Shown here piece after piece: positions 1 through 9,476 of a DNA stretch of 46,667 nucleotides. Under the pieces are notes generated by a model. It searched no databases, was not told where the DNA came from, and saw nothing but the letters and a program-made list of their open reading frames with translations. The stretch's first letter is position 1. Each line of letters starts with the position of its first letter. The DNA comes from Microcaldota archaeon (lineage in GTDB: Archaea > Micrarchaeota > Micrarchaeia > Norongarragalinales > UBA8480): positions 85,898-132,564 of the forward strand of contig JAKAOM010000001.1 of NCBI GenBank assembly GCA_021812145.1, read 5' to 3'. The position numbers and the translations under genes were made by a program.

Positions 1-245
1 TTGGAAGCCGCAATCCCTTTGAGCGGGGCGATGAGTTGAATAGAGGTTGTTCGTCATCAGTTTTTCAGCTCCCGTTGAACCGTAGACGTTTTGCCTTGCG
101 TTACGGACGTGGTTATGAACCGGGCCAGGTCGGAAGAAGCAACTCTAAGTAATCGCTTTCGTGCTCGCAAGTCTACAAAGCTGAGGCGAGGCGGGTTTGC
201 TGTCGCTGGTGGCGGCATTCGACTTTCAACCTCCTGAGAACCGTT
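1..245 (+). ncRNA. Archaeal SRP (7S) RNA; 5' end may lie outside the window
   Basis: SRP54-binding helix 8 motif GAACCGGGCCAGGTCGGAAGAAGCAACTCTAAG (about 118-150), enclosed by GTAGAC...GTCTAC and CTTGCG...CGCAAG pairings. Confidence 0.85.
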
Positions 246-255
246 AGATTATGTT

Positions 256-1101
256 TTGGTGATTTGGTTTTTGGACAAGACTGTTTTTGCTTTGCTTGCA
301 GTGGTTGTTTTTCTTTCTTTTATTTTAGGGTATGATTCAACCACTTCGGGAGTTCAAGTGCCTTCGGTTCAAGCAGTTTCAAATCAAACTTGTTCCTTCA
401 ATTCTTCAGCGGTTAAGGTTGTTTTAAATTCTTCGTGCAATTCTAATGATTTTTCTAATTCCCTGGTTGTTCCTCTAGTAGCTGTTTCAAGTTCAGGTGG
501 TGGCGAGGTTGTTAATTTGACAATAGTGGAAAAGCCTGGTTTTGGCAGGAGTTTTTTCCAGTTTGGTCTTTCCTCTCCTATGATTGCTAATGAGACTCAG
601 GTTTCATTTTCTGACGCGGTGGAAGTGGCGAGAAATTTTGACGCTCAAACTCTGGCTGCTTCAAATAATGTTGATCTTTACTATTTTTTTGATTCTAATG
701 TTAGCGGGGTGGATGGGGATAGCGCAGGCCTTGGAGCGGCGGTTGGAACCGTTCTTTTGCTTAAGAATGAGTCTTTTAGAAGTGGGGTTGGCGTTACCGG
801 TGGAGTTTTTTTGAACGGGAGTGTTATTCAGGTCGGCGGTGTTTTGGACAAGGCTGAAGCGTTGAAGAGCGCTGGGTTCTCCGAGTTTGTTGTTCCTGTT
901 GGGGAGAGTGTGGTTAACGTTACTGAAAACTCGTCTGTTCAGAATTGCAGTCAGACTATTATTAACGGCCAGGTTTTTAACGAGTGCAGTCCAGTTGTTT
1001 CTTACAACGTGGTTCCTGAAAGCGTGGAGAGCGTTGTCGGCATTAATGTTGTTGAGGTTAGTGATGTTAGGCAGGCTTACGCTCAGCTTGTTGGTTCTTG
1101 A
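256..1101 (+). CDS. Membrane-anchored/secreted ATPase-less Lon-like (peptidase S16) protein
   Basis: N-terminal hydrophobic anchor; C-terminal S16-like domain with GVDGDSAG (Ser) and GGVLDKAEAL (Lys). Start is TTG 256 or GTG 259. Confidence 0.75.
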   Translation: MVIWFLDKTVFALLAVVVFLSFILGYDSTTSGVQVPSVQAVSNQTCSFNSSAVKVVLNSSCNSNDFSNSLVVPLVAVSSSGGGEVVNLTIVEKPGFGRSFFQFGLSSPMIANETQVSFSDAVEVARNFDAQTLAASNNVDLYYFFDSNVSGVDGDSAGLGAAVGTVLLLKNESFRSGVGVTGGVFLNGSVIQVGGVLDKAEALKSAGFSEFVVPVGESVVNVTENSSVQNCSQTIINGQVFNECSPVVSYNVVPESVESVVGINVVEVSDVRQAYAQLVGS

Positions 1102-1115
1102 ATTTGGGTGTTTTT

Positions 1116-1721
1116 ATGAATTGGAAGGTTTTTTTGGTTTTGGTTTTTGCTTTGGCGGTTTTGAGCTTTTGGGAGGGGTACTTTTCTTCTCCTTCCGGAT
1201 CGGTTACTTTTTTCGCTCCTGCTATAACTTCAGGCAATGCTGGAGAGTTGGTGCCTTTCTCTCTTGCGGTTAAACCTGGTTTTGGCAGGGTTTTTGTTAA
1301 TGTTGAAAATTCAGAATTTGCTTCAAGCGTTCAGCAGTCTTTTCTTTTAGCAAGGGAGGAGGCTGAAACCATTCTTGGAGTTGATTTCCATAATTATGAT
1401 TTTTATCTAACTGTTGACGCTTCAGGGGGTAGTGTGAGCGGGGAGAGCGCGGGAGCTTTGTTTACAAGCGCGATTGTTAGCGTTTTCACTGGAAAGCCAT
1501 TGAATTCAAGCGTTGAAGTGAGTGCTATGCTTGCAGACAATGGTTCGTTGTTGCCTGTTGATGGAATTGACGAGAAGATTCTTGCTGCTTATACTGCCGG
1601 AAAAAATGTTTTCGTGGTTTCGTCCCAGCAGGTCATTCCTTATGAAAGTTCGCTTCCCTCAGGGGTTAGGATAGTTCGCGTTGATAATGTAAGCTCAGCG
1701 GTTGGAATGATGCTTTCTTAA
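1116..1721 (+). CDS. Second membrane-anchored Lon-like (S16) protein, tandem paralog
   Basis: MNWKVFLVLVFALAVLSF anchor; GESAG and VDGIDEKILAA motifs. ATG 1116 preferred over the track start at 1098. Confidence 0.75.
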   Translation: MNWKVFLVLVFALAVLSFWEGYFSSPSGSVTFFAPAITSGNAGELVPFSLAVKPGFGRVFVNVENSEFASSVQQSFLLAREEAETILGVDFHNYDFYLTVDASGGSVSGESAGALFTSAIVSVFTGKPLNSSVEVSAMLADNGSLLPVDGIDEKILAAYTAGKNVFVVSSQQVIPYESSLPSGVRIVRVDNVSSAVGMMLS

Positions 1722-1773
1722 TTCATTATCTGCATATTACTGATTTTTAGTTAGTTTAGTGGTGTTGGAGTAG

Positions 1774-1894
1774 CGCGGAGGGCGGGATTCGAACCCGCGC
1801 GGCGCGAACGCACCAATAGCTTTCGGCATATTCCTAGTTTAGCAGGCTTGCGGATTTTTATAGTTTACCGCCATGGCCACTAGGCGACCTCCGC
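1774..1894 (-). tRNA. tRNA-Ser(GCT) with two 18-nt introns
   Basis: Acceptor GCGGAGG/CCTCCGC, T-arm GCGGG-TTCGAAT-CCCGC, long variable arm, discriminator G. Removing 1848-1865 (29/30) and 1822-1839 (37/38) gives anticodon arm GTAGC-CTGCTAA-GCTAT and an 85-nt mature tRNA. Confidence 0.88.
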
Positions 1895-1924
1895 ATTGAA
1901 GTGGTTTTTGGTTGTGAAAAGTTT

Positions 1925-3085
1925 TTAACCTCTTCCCTTGTTTTGACTTGCTCGTTTACTTGGTTTGAGGTGTTTTAAAACAGTGGTGGCGTAGCTTCCT
2001 GGTGGCAGTGAGAAGGTTATCTTGTCGCCTTCTTTTTTTATTTTGACGAATATGGTTAGAGGTCTAGTGCTACCCCTGCTTGAAAGCTCCGGCATTGATT
2101 TGAGGTTGAATTTTTCTTTTTCTATGGCTTCATTTTTTAGTATCTCTTTTTCAGTTTTGTTGAGCAGAGTGTTGCTTCCTATTATATTTCCTACAACGAA
2201 CGCTTCTCCCTTTTTAGCTTTTTTTTCAGACGCTCTGATTTTTTGCATGTTTGGAAACCCCTGCTCGTCGGCTCCGCAATAGTATTCGTTTTTGTTTTTT
2301 TTGAAGTTGTTTCTTTTTTCTATTTCTTCGTTGAATAATTTAGCCTGGTACGCGTGTATGAATAGAAGCTGCAGTGTTCTGGGGAGTTTTCTTATTGCTC
2401 CCACGTAGTCGTTAGGATGTTGCGAGAGGTGTTCTATCATAAGCCGCTCGTATCTTAAGAATTTTGGAAAGTATTCTAGCGCTTTTTTATAGTTTTTGTC
2501 TTTTTTTAGTTTTTGTCTTTGTTTTTTTGACTCGTCGCTTCCTTCGCACAGATAACTTTCAACCGCTTTTTTGAACTCGCCCTTTATCATAAATTTTCCT
2601 ATTTTCGCGGTGTTTTTTCTCATGGAACCGAACCTTTGTGGTCCGAACTCGTTTGGAATTACTACCTCTTTTGGCGGATTTTTTTTGAATTTTATTGTGA
2701 ACCTGTTTCCTTTCAGTTTTCCCATTGCTATTTTATCTTTTGAATTCCACGCTCCGTTTATTTGAATGTCTTTTATCTTCAGATTCATGAGTTCTTCTGG
2801 CTTAACGTTGTACACGCTGCATAGTTGAGTGGTTATTGCATTCCTGTCTTTGTTTCCAGCGCTTGAGAGACTTTTTTTTGATTTGCCTAGCGCTTTTGCA
2901 ACCGCGTTTAGCGCTTGTATGGTGTTCCAGTTTTTTTTTTGAAGCACGAATTGCGTGAATTCCCCTTCTTTATTTTCTCTTTTCTCCTTTTCATCGATTT
3001 TCAAAACCCTGCCGGTGTAGTCTATCTCTTCGACTATGAAGTCCTCTGGTTTTGTTCTTTCTCTTTTCATTTTAAAACTTCCCAA
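1925..3085 (-). CDS. truD: tRNA pseudouridine synthase TruD family
   Basis: AGNKDRNAITTQ motif; N-terminal KPEDFIVEEI; family-typical length. Confidence 0.9.
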   Translation of the reverse strand: MGSFKMKRERTKPEDFIVEEIDYTGRVLKIDEKEKRENKEGEFTQFVLQKKNWNTIQALNAVAKALGKSKKSLSSAGNKDRNAITTQLCSVYNVKPEELMNLKIKDIQINGAWNSKDKIAMGKLKGNRFTIKFKKNPPKEVVIPNEFGPQRFGSMRKNTAKIGKFMIKGEFKKAVESYLCEGSDESKKQRQKLKKDKNYKKALEYFPKFLRYERLMIEHLSQHPNDYVGAIRKLPRTLQLLFIHAYQAKLFNEEIEKRNNFKKNKNEYYCGADEQGFPNMQKIRASEKKAKKGEAFVVGNIIGSNTLLNKTEKEILKNEAIEKEKFNLKSMPELSSRGSTRPLTIFVKIKKEGDKITFSLPPGSYATTVLKHLKPSKRASQNKGRG

Positions 3086-3112
3086 TTTTGCTTTAATTGT
3101 TTACGGTTTGCG

Positions 3113-3571
3113 TTAATTCCATATTTTGTCCGCAAGCATTCTTCCGTATATTGAATAGTTTATAATATCCTCTAGAGTGTCTTTTATCGTCTCATTAAAT
3201 TCGTCTATTTTCGTTTTGTTTTTTTCATTTTCAAGCAGGTTTTTTATTCTGGCGTACTTGTCGCTTAGTCTTACTATAAGCCCTTTTTCCTTGAAGCGAA
3301 GTATGTTGTCCGCGCCGTATGCTTCGTTTTTTTTCAATCCTATTTCACAGCATTTTTTCAGTATTTCTGACGGCTGCATAAAGTATTTATTTATCATTAT
3401 TGATAGTGCGAGAGCCTCGCTTTCTTCAAATATTTTAGCTGCCGGGTTTTTGTCGAATGCTTTTTTGAGTTTTTCCATCATTTTTTCTATTTTTGTATTT
3501 ACTTCGTTTTCATGGATTTTTTCTGTTTTAGTTTTTTTAAAAGCGTATTCTATGAAGTTTTCTTTCCACAT
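3113..3571 (-). CDS. DUF1599-like (nucleotide modification associated domain) protein
   Basis: C-terminal VRLSDKYARIKNLLEN...IKDTLEDIINYSIYGRML resembles the DUF1599 pattern. Confidence 0.5.
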   Translation of the reverse strand: MWKENFIEYAFKKTKTEKIHENEVNTKIEKMMEKLKKAFDKNPAAKIFEESEALALSIMINKYFMQPSEILKKCCEIGLKKNEAYGADNILRFKEKGLIVRLSDKYARIKNLLENEKNKTKIDEFNETIKDTLEDIINYSIYGRMLADKIWN

Positions 3572-3612
3572 GTTTTTCTATTTAAGTGTTATTATTTTAA
3601 AAAGCGTTCGAT

Positions 3613-4797
3613 TTATTGGTATATTATTCTTCTTGTCATTGCGCCAATGCCGTGGAACATTTCGCTGAATTGAGCGCCTTCCTGCGTTTCGGTTGATATG
3701 GGTATTACCTCGCCGCCTTGCTCCTCTGTTTTTTTGATCATTTCCTCAAGAATGTCTTCTTCTTTTTCTATTTTAGTTTCTCCCCCGCACTCGCATTTGT
3801 AGTTTGGATTGTATTTTTCGTATTTTTTTCCGCAGTTTGGACAGTATATGGTGTATTTTTTGAGTTTAAATCCTTCGGTGACCAGAAGTTTTGAAACATT
3901 CTTCTGTTCTAGGTTTTTGATTATCTCGTTTACCCCGTATGCAGCGGTTCCGTTTTTTACTATCTCTTTCATGAATTCGTCTACTATTTTTTTTTCCTGA
4001 ACCATTTCCTGCCCTGAGATAAGATCCGCGCTTTTGTCTATTAACTCTTTTAATCCTGACTCGTCCGCGTAGCCTATGTCCACAGTCCCAATTATTTTCA
4101 ACTGGTAGTTGTAGTATTTTCCCTTTACGAAGTCTTCTTTGGTTGGTCCTGGCCCTCCTACTATAACCCCTTTGAAGTTTTTAATGCCTAGCAGAGCGTT
4201 CATCGCTTCGCCTATTCTTTGGTAGTATTTTTCGACTGTTTCCTCATGTATTCTTTGGAATCTTCCAGCGCTCTGCCCTCCTTTGTGGAATTTTTGATGC
4301 GCGGTGCTGTGTAGTTTTTTTAGTATTTTTATTGTTTTACCTTTGAGTAATCCTACTGTTGCGTCTCTGCCGTCCATGGCCACTATCCCGTAAGAGTCGG
4401 TGTTGTCAGTTATTTCAAGAAGTGGGTCTAGCACGAATTTGCTTTCGCATCGGTAAAATTGGACCTGGAGAGGTTGTGGGGGGATCACCGTGAATAGCTG
4501 TATGTCCGGCTTTCCCTCTGTTTCTGATATGTTGCCGCAGAATATTGCAACCCCATTTTCTGGTGGGGTGGGCATTTTTTTTAGAAAACTCATTATTTTT
4601 TCTATTGCAGCCTGGACGTTTTTTTGAGTTGTTTTGCTTTTTATGTTTGATGCTTGCCCGTATTCGTCCCTCAATTTTCCAGTTATCTCACTCACTGGAT
4701 AGTTCGGGGTTATGTATACGCTTATCAGTTCTGTTCCCCTTCCTGAATATTGGGACATTTCTTCCAGTTTTTTCTTGAATTCGTAGTTGCTTTCCAT
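3613..4797 (-). CDS. prf1: Peptide chain release factor aRF1
   Basis: NIKSKTT and GGQSAGRFQRI motifs; C-terminal Zn-binding CPNCG...CECGG. Confidence 0.97.
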   Translation of the reverse strand: MESNYEFKKKLEEMSQYSGRGTELISVYITPNYPVSEITGKLRDEYGQASNIKSKTTQKNVQAAIEKIMSFLKKMPTPPENGVAIFCGNISETEGKPDIQLFTVIPPQPLQVQFYRCESKFVLDPLLEITDNTDSYGIVAMDGRDATVGLLKGKTIKILKKLHSTAHQKFHKGGQSAGRFQRIHEETVEKYYQRIGEAMNALLGIKNFKGVIVGGPGPTKEDFVKGKYYNYQLKIIGTVDIGYADESGLKELIDKSADLISGQEMVQEKKIVDEFMKEIVKNGTAAYGVNEIIKNLEQKNVSKLLVTEGFKLKKYTIYCPNCGKKYEKYNPNYKCECGGETKIEKEEDILEEMIKKTEEQGGEVIPISTETQEGAQFSEMFHGIGAMTRRIIYQ

Positions 4798-4816
4798 TTT
4801 AATCTCTCAATTCCTT

Positions 4817-5419
4817 TTATTTAAGAAGCTCGCTTCTGGCTTGTTCCAGTTGTATTCGGATCACGTCTTGTTTTTTCCTGAGCATTCCTGTTAGGGATGA
4901 TGAGTATTTTATTGTTGAAATGTTTTCGTATATTTCTTCCATTTTTTTGAATGTTTCTTCGGCTTTTTTAGTCTCTTTGTTTTTAAGGTGTATTTGTATC
5001 TCCCTTCTTAGCTCTCCAACACAGTCGGCGAGCCCTTGCGCGTAGCTGAGTGGATCGCAGTGTATTTCTGAAGGGTATGGGATTTCCTTTTTTTCCATTA
5101 TCGCCCTTAGGCTTGTCAGTTCTGCATATTCTTGCATGGCAATGCTCTTTATTTGATCGAAGCCTTTTATTTTTTCTATTTCCTCGACCTTGTCTCCAGT
5201 CTGCTTTATTTCATCTTCAGTTATTTTCTCGTTTTGATGTATTTTTTTTATCATTTTTGAGCATTCTCTCACTATCTCCCTTGAGAGTTTAAGCGATTTG
5301 TCCTGCTCTTTTTCTTTCTCGCTTAGTTCCGCGTCGAGTTTTTTTATTATCTCTTCTATTCTGGATTCTTGTTTTTTCATGTAGTGTTTATTGTACGCTC
5401 TTATTTTTAACGTTTTCAC
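4817..5419 (-). CDS. Translin-family protein
   Basis: Helical protein with YAQGLADCVGELRREIQIHL, typical of archaeal translin-like proteins. Confidence 0.75.
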   Translation of the reverse strand: MKTLKIRAYNKHYMKKQESRIEEIIKKLDAELSEKEKEQDKSLKLSREIVRECSKMIKKIHQNEKITEDEIKQTGDKVEEIEKIKGFDQIKSIAMQEYAELTSLRAIMEKKEIPYPSEIHCDPLSYAQGLADCVGELRREIQIHLKNKETKKAEETFKKMEEIYENISTIKYSSSLTGMLRKKQDVIRIQLEQARSELLK

Positions 5420-5464
5420 TCGGGTTGTTTTTCAGCGGTCGCGTTGGCTGAGTTTTGTGTTTTT

Positions 5465-6019
5465 TTATTGTTTGTTTTTAAGCGTTTTTACTATTTCGTT
5501 TATTTTTTCTTCCAGTTTTTCCTTTGTCGAGTCGTTTATTATTTTTGTTTTAGCCAGGCTCATGGCGCCTTTGATGTTTTGGTTGCTGCTTTCCCATTCT
5601 TTTTGCTCTGATTTTCTGAATTCCTCAAACGTTTGCTTTTCTTCGTTTGCTCTTTTCCTTTTCATTGTTCTTTCATATCTTGTTTCTATTGTAGAGTCTA
5701 TTGATATTAGCGTGAAGTTTTTCATCTTTTCAAGTTCCCACACCTCTTCAGGCGATCTTATCCCATCTATAACCGCGTTTTTAGGTTTTTCTTTTTCTAT
5801 TTTTTTCCTCACTCTCTCAGCCAGAACTTGTGGCCCGTAGTTTTCCCTTAGCTCGTTTGCAATGTTGTATAAGTTTTTTCTTTCTGGCGTCATTCCTCTT
5901 TTTTCGCATTCATCCCTGACTTCCTCGCTTAGACTGTAATAAATAAATCCGCTTTTCTGAAGTATTTGCGCCACAAGACTCTTTCCTGAGGCGAATGTTC
6001 CGGTTAATCCTATCTTCAT
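5465..6019 (-). CDS. P-loop kinase, UPF0200/dephospho-CoA kinase-like
   Basis: GLTGTFASGKS Walker A; VIDGIRSPEEV motif. Confidence 0.7.
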   Translation of the reverse strand: MKIGLTGTFASGKSLVAQILQKSGFIYYSLSEEVRDECEKRGMTPERKNLYNIANELRENYGPQVLAERVRKKIEKEKPKNAVIDGIRSPEEVWELEKMKNFTLISIDSTIETRYERTMKRKRANEEKQTFEEFRKSEQKEWESSNQNIKGAMSLAKTKIINDSTKEKLEEKINEIVKTLKNKQ

Positions 6020-6165
6020 GTTTTTTAATTAGCGCTTTTCTTTAAAAAATGTTTCTATTTTTTTAATAACATTTGTTTAAATCTTTTGTTGTGCGAGTAG
6101 CTCTGCACTAATTTTGCTTTTATTTGAAAAGCATTTATATTTTTTCGCTGTTAATTCTAACACAG

Positions 6166-6236
6166 GCGGCTGTAGTCTAGTGGTATGATACGAGCTTCCC
6201 AAGCTCGAGGTTCGGGTCCGATTCCCGGCAGCCGCA
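6166..6236 (+). tRNA. tRNA-Gly(CCC)
   Basis: Acceptor GCGGCTG/CAGCCGC; anticodon arm CGAGC-TTCCCAA-GCTCG; A/T-rich box A-like upstream element (tttatat). Confidence 0.95.
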
Positions 6237-6245
6237 TTATCCGTG

Positions 6246-7904
6246 TCACATTTTTTCAAGCGCATCGATTCCAAGGGTTTCAAGGCATTCCTTTAGCGTT
6301 TCCTCTGTTTTTTTGACTAGCTGAAGCCTGAATTCGCTACCTGTTTTTATTACCGGGCTGGTGGCGTAGAACGTGTTGAAGAGGTGAGCGGTTTTGAGAG
6401 CGTATTCTGCGATTATGTGCGGACTGAGCTCTTTTTCTGCTTGTTTAAGAGTTGGGAGGTAGAATGCTATCTGGCAGGCTAGTCTTTTCTCGTCTTCGTT
6501 TAATTCAAAGGTTTGCTCTGTTGGCGTTTGTTTTGATTCCGCCGCTTTTTTTATTATGCTTGTTATTCTGGCATGGGTGTATTGAAGATATGCGCCTGTG
6601 TCCCCTTCAAAATTGACGCTTTGTTTAGGGTTGAATGAAATGTTTTTTTCGTTCCTTACTCTTAGAACGGTAAATTTAAGCGCTGCAACGCCTACTTTCT
6701 GTGATATTTCGTTTTTTTCCTTTTCTCCATATCTTTTTCCGTTTTTTTCAATTTCTTTTAAAGCTTCCTCTTTGCTTTCATTCAGCATGTCTTCAAGTAA
6801 AAGGGTGTTTCCGCTTCTTGTGGCTAGTGTTTTGCCCTGAAATGTCATGAAACCGTAGCTTACGTGGTTTAGCGTTTTCACGTAGTTCCTTCCAAGCAAT
6901 TCTATTATTTTGAAGAGCTGCTGGAAGTGGGTGTTTTGCCTTGAGTCTGTAACATACACGCTGACGTCGGGGTGGTATTTTTCGTTTTTGTAGTCCGCCC
7001 ATGCAAGGTCTCTTGTTATATACACTGTTGTTCCATTGGATCTCATTAGAATTGTGTTTGGCAGTCCTTCCTTTTCAAGTTTTACTACCACCGCCCCGTC
7101 TTCCAGATTGGTTATTCCTTTTTTTTCGCATTCTTTTGCTATTTTGACTCCGCTTTCTATGAATTGGCTTTCTCCTCTGACGTCATCGAATTTAACGTTC
7201 AGGAGCGAGTACGCTTTTTCGAATATTTTCATTGAGTGATCTGTTATTTTTTTTATTGTTTCCAGGGTTTCAACGTCCCCCTTTTCTATTTTTTCAGTTA
7301 TTTCCTCCACTTTTTTTTTAAGTTCCTCACTTTCCTCCACTTCCTTATTTATTTGAACGTAGGTCTCAAGCAGTTGCCTTTCGTTTTCTATTTCATTCAT
7401 TTTGAGTTTTTTCATTGCTAGTATCATTAGCGCCACTTGCCTTCCACTGTCTCCCGGATAGTTGACGCTGTACGCTTTCCAGCCTGTTTTTTCCATTATC
7501 CTTCTTATGCTATCCCCAAGTATGGTTGATCGAATGTGGCCTACGTGCAGAGGTTTTCCTATGTTTGGCGACGAGAATTCCACTACTGCCGTTTTGCCAT
7601 TCCACTCCCCTTTTTGCTTTTTTTGTGACAGGTTTTTTTCGTGGAATTTCCTTGTAAATTCAAGGTTTAGATAGTTGTTTTCAGCGCTTTTTATTTTGAT
7701 TGATTCGGCTAGCTTTTTGTCTTCAGATAGTTTTTTCACTATCTCGTCTTTTTTTCCCTTTTGAATTGCTTCAAACAGGTGTATTGCCAGATCGCCGCGT
7801 CCTTCTTCCGCTCTTGCCGGCTTGGTTTTCAACCCTTCTTTTTCAAGGATTTGGGTTATTTCTTCAATTGTTTTTTCAGCTTCTGATTGCTGCATTTTCT
7901 TCAC
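6246..7904 (-). CDS. argS: Arginyl-tRNA synthetase
   Basis: EFSSPNIGKPLHVGHIRSTILGDSIRRI (HIGH-like); C-terminal DALRD-type domain. Confidence 0.96.
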   Translation of the reverse strand: MKKMQQSEAEKTIEEITQILEKEGLKTKPARAEEGRGDLAIHLFEAIQKGKKDEIVKKLSEDKKLAESIKIKSAENNYLNLEFTRKFHEKNLSQKKQKGEWNGKTAVVEFSSPNIGKPLHVGHIRSTILGDSIRRIMEKTGWKAYSVNYPGDSGRQVALMILAMKKLKMNEIENERQLLETYVQINKEVEESEELKKKVEEITEKIEKGDVETLETIKKITDHSMKIFEKAYSLLNVKFDDVRGESQFIESGVKIAKECEKKGITNLEDGAVVVKLEKEGLPNTILMRSNGTTVYITRDLAWADYKNEKYHPDVSVYVTDSRQNTHFQQLFKIIELLGRNYVKTLNHVSYGFMTFQGKTLATRSGNTLLLEDMLNESKEEALKEIEKNGKRYGEKEKNEISQKVGVAALKFTVLRVRNEKNISFNPKQSVNFEGDTGAYLQYTHARITSIIKKAAESKQTPTEQTFELNEDEKRLACQIAFYLPTLKQAEKELSPHIIAEYALKTAHLFNTFYATSPVIKTGSEFRLQLVKKTEETLKECLETLGIDALEKM

Positions 7905-7921
7905 TTTTAGTTTTTGATGAT

Positions 7922-8713
7922 TTAAACTATCACTTGCTCTCTTGGGTATATTTCTACTCCTTTGTTTGTTATTTTGAAGGGGTGCATTGAAGTGTCGTGG
8001 CTTGTCTGTCTCATTTTAAGTATTTCTATTGCCCTTTGCCTTCCCTGCTTTATGAGTATGTTGTGTAGTAGAATAACTCCATCTACTACGAATTCTTCAA
8101 CGCCGTACCTTCCTACCAGATTTATTGATTCTGGAGTTTCAGATATGAAGAAGGTGGTTATTCCCATTGTTTTTAGCCTCTTGTTTAGGTCATTCATTAA
8201 TCTTCTTAACTCGTAGGGGTTTTCAAGGGAACCTCCTAGGTAGGTTATGCTGTCCATAGCTAGTCTTTTTGCGTTCATGTCCTTTATCTTGTAATATAAT
8301 TCTCCTGAAAGACTGGTGGCGAAGTTTTTTACTTCGTATGGGTCTTTTGATATTATCGCCAGCTTGTTTTCTTTTTCGTATTTTTCTATGTCCATTCCGA
8401 AGCTTTTTGCAGTGTTTCTTATGCTTTCGGAGTTTTCTTCGAATGAAATGTATATTCCAGGCTCGTTGAATTTGACCACGCCTTCGTAGAGAATTTGGAG
8501 GGAAAGGTTTGTTTTTCCAGAACCGCTTGAACCGTTTATTAGTATTGAAGAGCCTCTTGGAATGCCTTCAGGCATAAGCTCGTCCAGGCCTTCAACCCCT
8601 GTTTTCATTCTTCCAAAGTCTAGTTTCTTCTGGTTTTTTTCTTCTATTCCCGCTATTGGAGCGAATACTGCGTCTTTTTCCCCTTTGTTTTCAGCAGCGC
8701 TTTTTTTGGCCAT
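7922..8713 (-). CDS. KaiC-like RecA-superfamily ATPase
   Basis: GLDELMPEGIPRGSSILINGSSGSGKTNLSLQIL; YISFEE; LAMDSITYLGG. Confidence 0.85.
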   Translation of the reverse strand: MAKKSAAENKGEKDAVFAPIAGIEEKNQKKLDFGRMKTGVEGLDELMPEGIPRGSSILINGSSGSGKTNLSLQILYEGVVKFNEPGIYISFEENSESIRNTAKSFGMDIEKYEKENKLAIISKDPYEVKNFATSLSGELYYKIKDMNAKRLAMDSITYLGGSLENPYELRRLMNDLNKRLKTMGITTFFISETPESINLVGRYGVEEFVVDGVILLHNILIKQGRQRAIEILKMRQTSHDTSMHPFKITNKGVEIYPREQVIV

Positions 8714-8921
8714 GATTGTTTTTTTAACCGCTCTGGTTTAAATTCCTTGCTTTTGATTGTTTGCCTTTTTTTACCTTTGGAAGCGAGCTGGCTTTGGTTC
8801 TTTTCGGTGGTTAGGCTTTGCAATTTTTAATTTTTTGTTTTTTTGGTTTTTATAGCAAGTTTTTTAACTGTTTGTTTCAGAATATTAATAAGCTTTAAAA
8901 TGTGTTTAAGGTAGTTAGATA

Positions 8922-9464
8922 ATGATTGCGAAAACAATTACAAAAGAGATTAAGACTCTTAAACAGCCTTTTTCAACTATCATTATAACTAACTCTTCTG
9001 ATTTTAATGATGTGGTTGTTGATTTGATGAAGTCTGTGGGTAGCGATGCGACCGCGGTTATGGTTTCCTTCAACAAGCCGTCAAGCTCTTTTGAGGCTAT
9101 TTTCAAGGGCAAGTTGAAGTGCGATGTTTTTTATATTGATTTGGTAACGCAGGTGGCCACTGGAGAGCCTCAGAAAAAAGACAACGTGGTTTTTCTGGCA
9201 AGCCAGCGCAACCTTACTGATTTGAGCATAACTTTAAGCGAGGTTTTAAACAGGCTTGAAGGAAAGAAGTTTGTTATTCTTGACTCTCTAACCACAATGC
9301 TTTTGTACAATGATTCAGGCACAACAACACAGTTTCTTCAGTTTTTAGCAAACCGGTTGAGGTTGTGGAACACAAGCAGCTACATTCTTACTATGGAAGG
9401 GAAGAACGAGGACGAGGTTATACGGGTTGTTAGCCAAGTGGTTGACAAGACTATTAAAACTTGA
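8922..9464 (+). CDS. Degenerate RecA/KaiC-fold-like protein, no Walker A seen
   Basis: KKFVILDSLTTMLLYND resembles a KaiC Walker B region, but no GxxxxGK[ST] is present. Confidence 0.5.
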   Translation: MIAKTITKEIKTLKQPFSTIIITNSSDFNDVVVDLMKSVGSDATAVMVSFNKPSSSFEAIFKGKLKCDVFYIDLVTQVATGEPQKKDNVVFLASQRNLTDLSITLSEVLNRLEGKKFVILDSLTTMLLYNDSGTTTQFLQFLANRLRLWNTSSYILTMEGKNEDEVIRVVSQVVDKTIKT

Positions 9465-9476
9465 TTTTTTCTCTTT

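Noticed and set aside
1925-3085. Functional link between TruD and the intron-rich tRNA-Ser next to it
   Set aside because: Only proximity and shared strand support it; not enough to claim.
6077-6283. 68-aa minus-strand ORF
   Set aside because: Covers tRNA-Gly antisense (AAAGNRTRTSSLGSSYHTTRLQPP is translated antisense tRNA).
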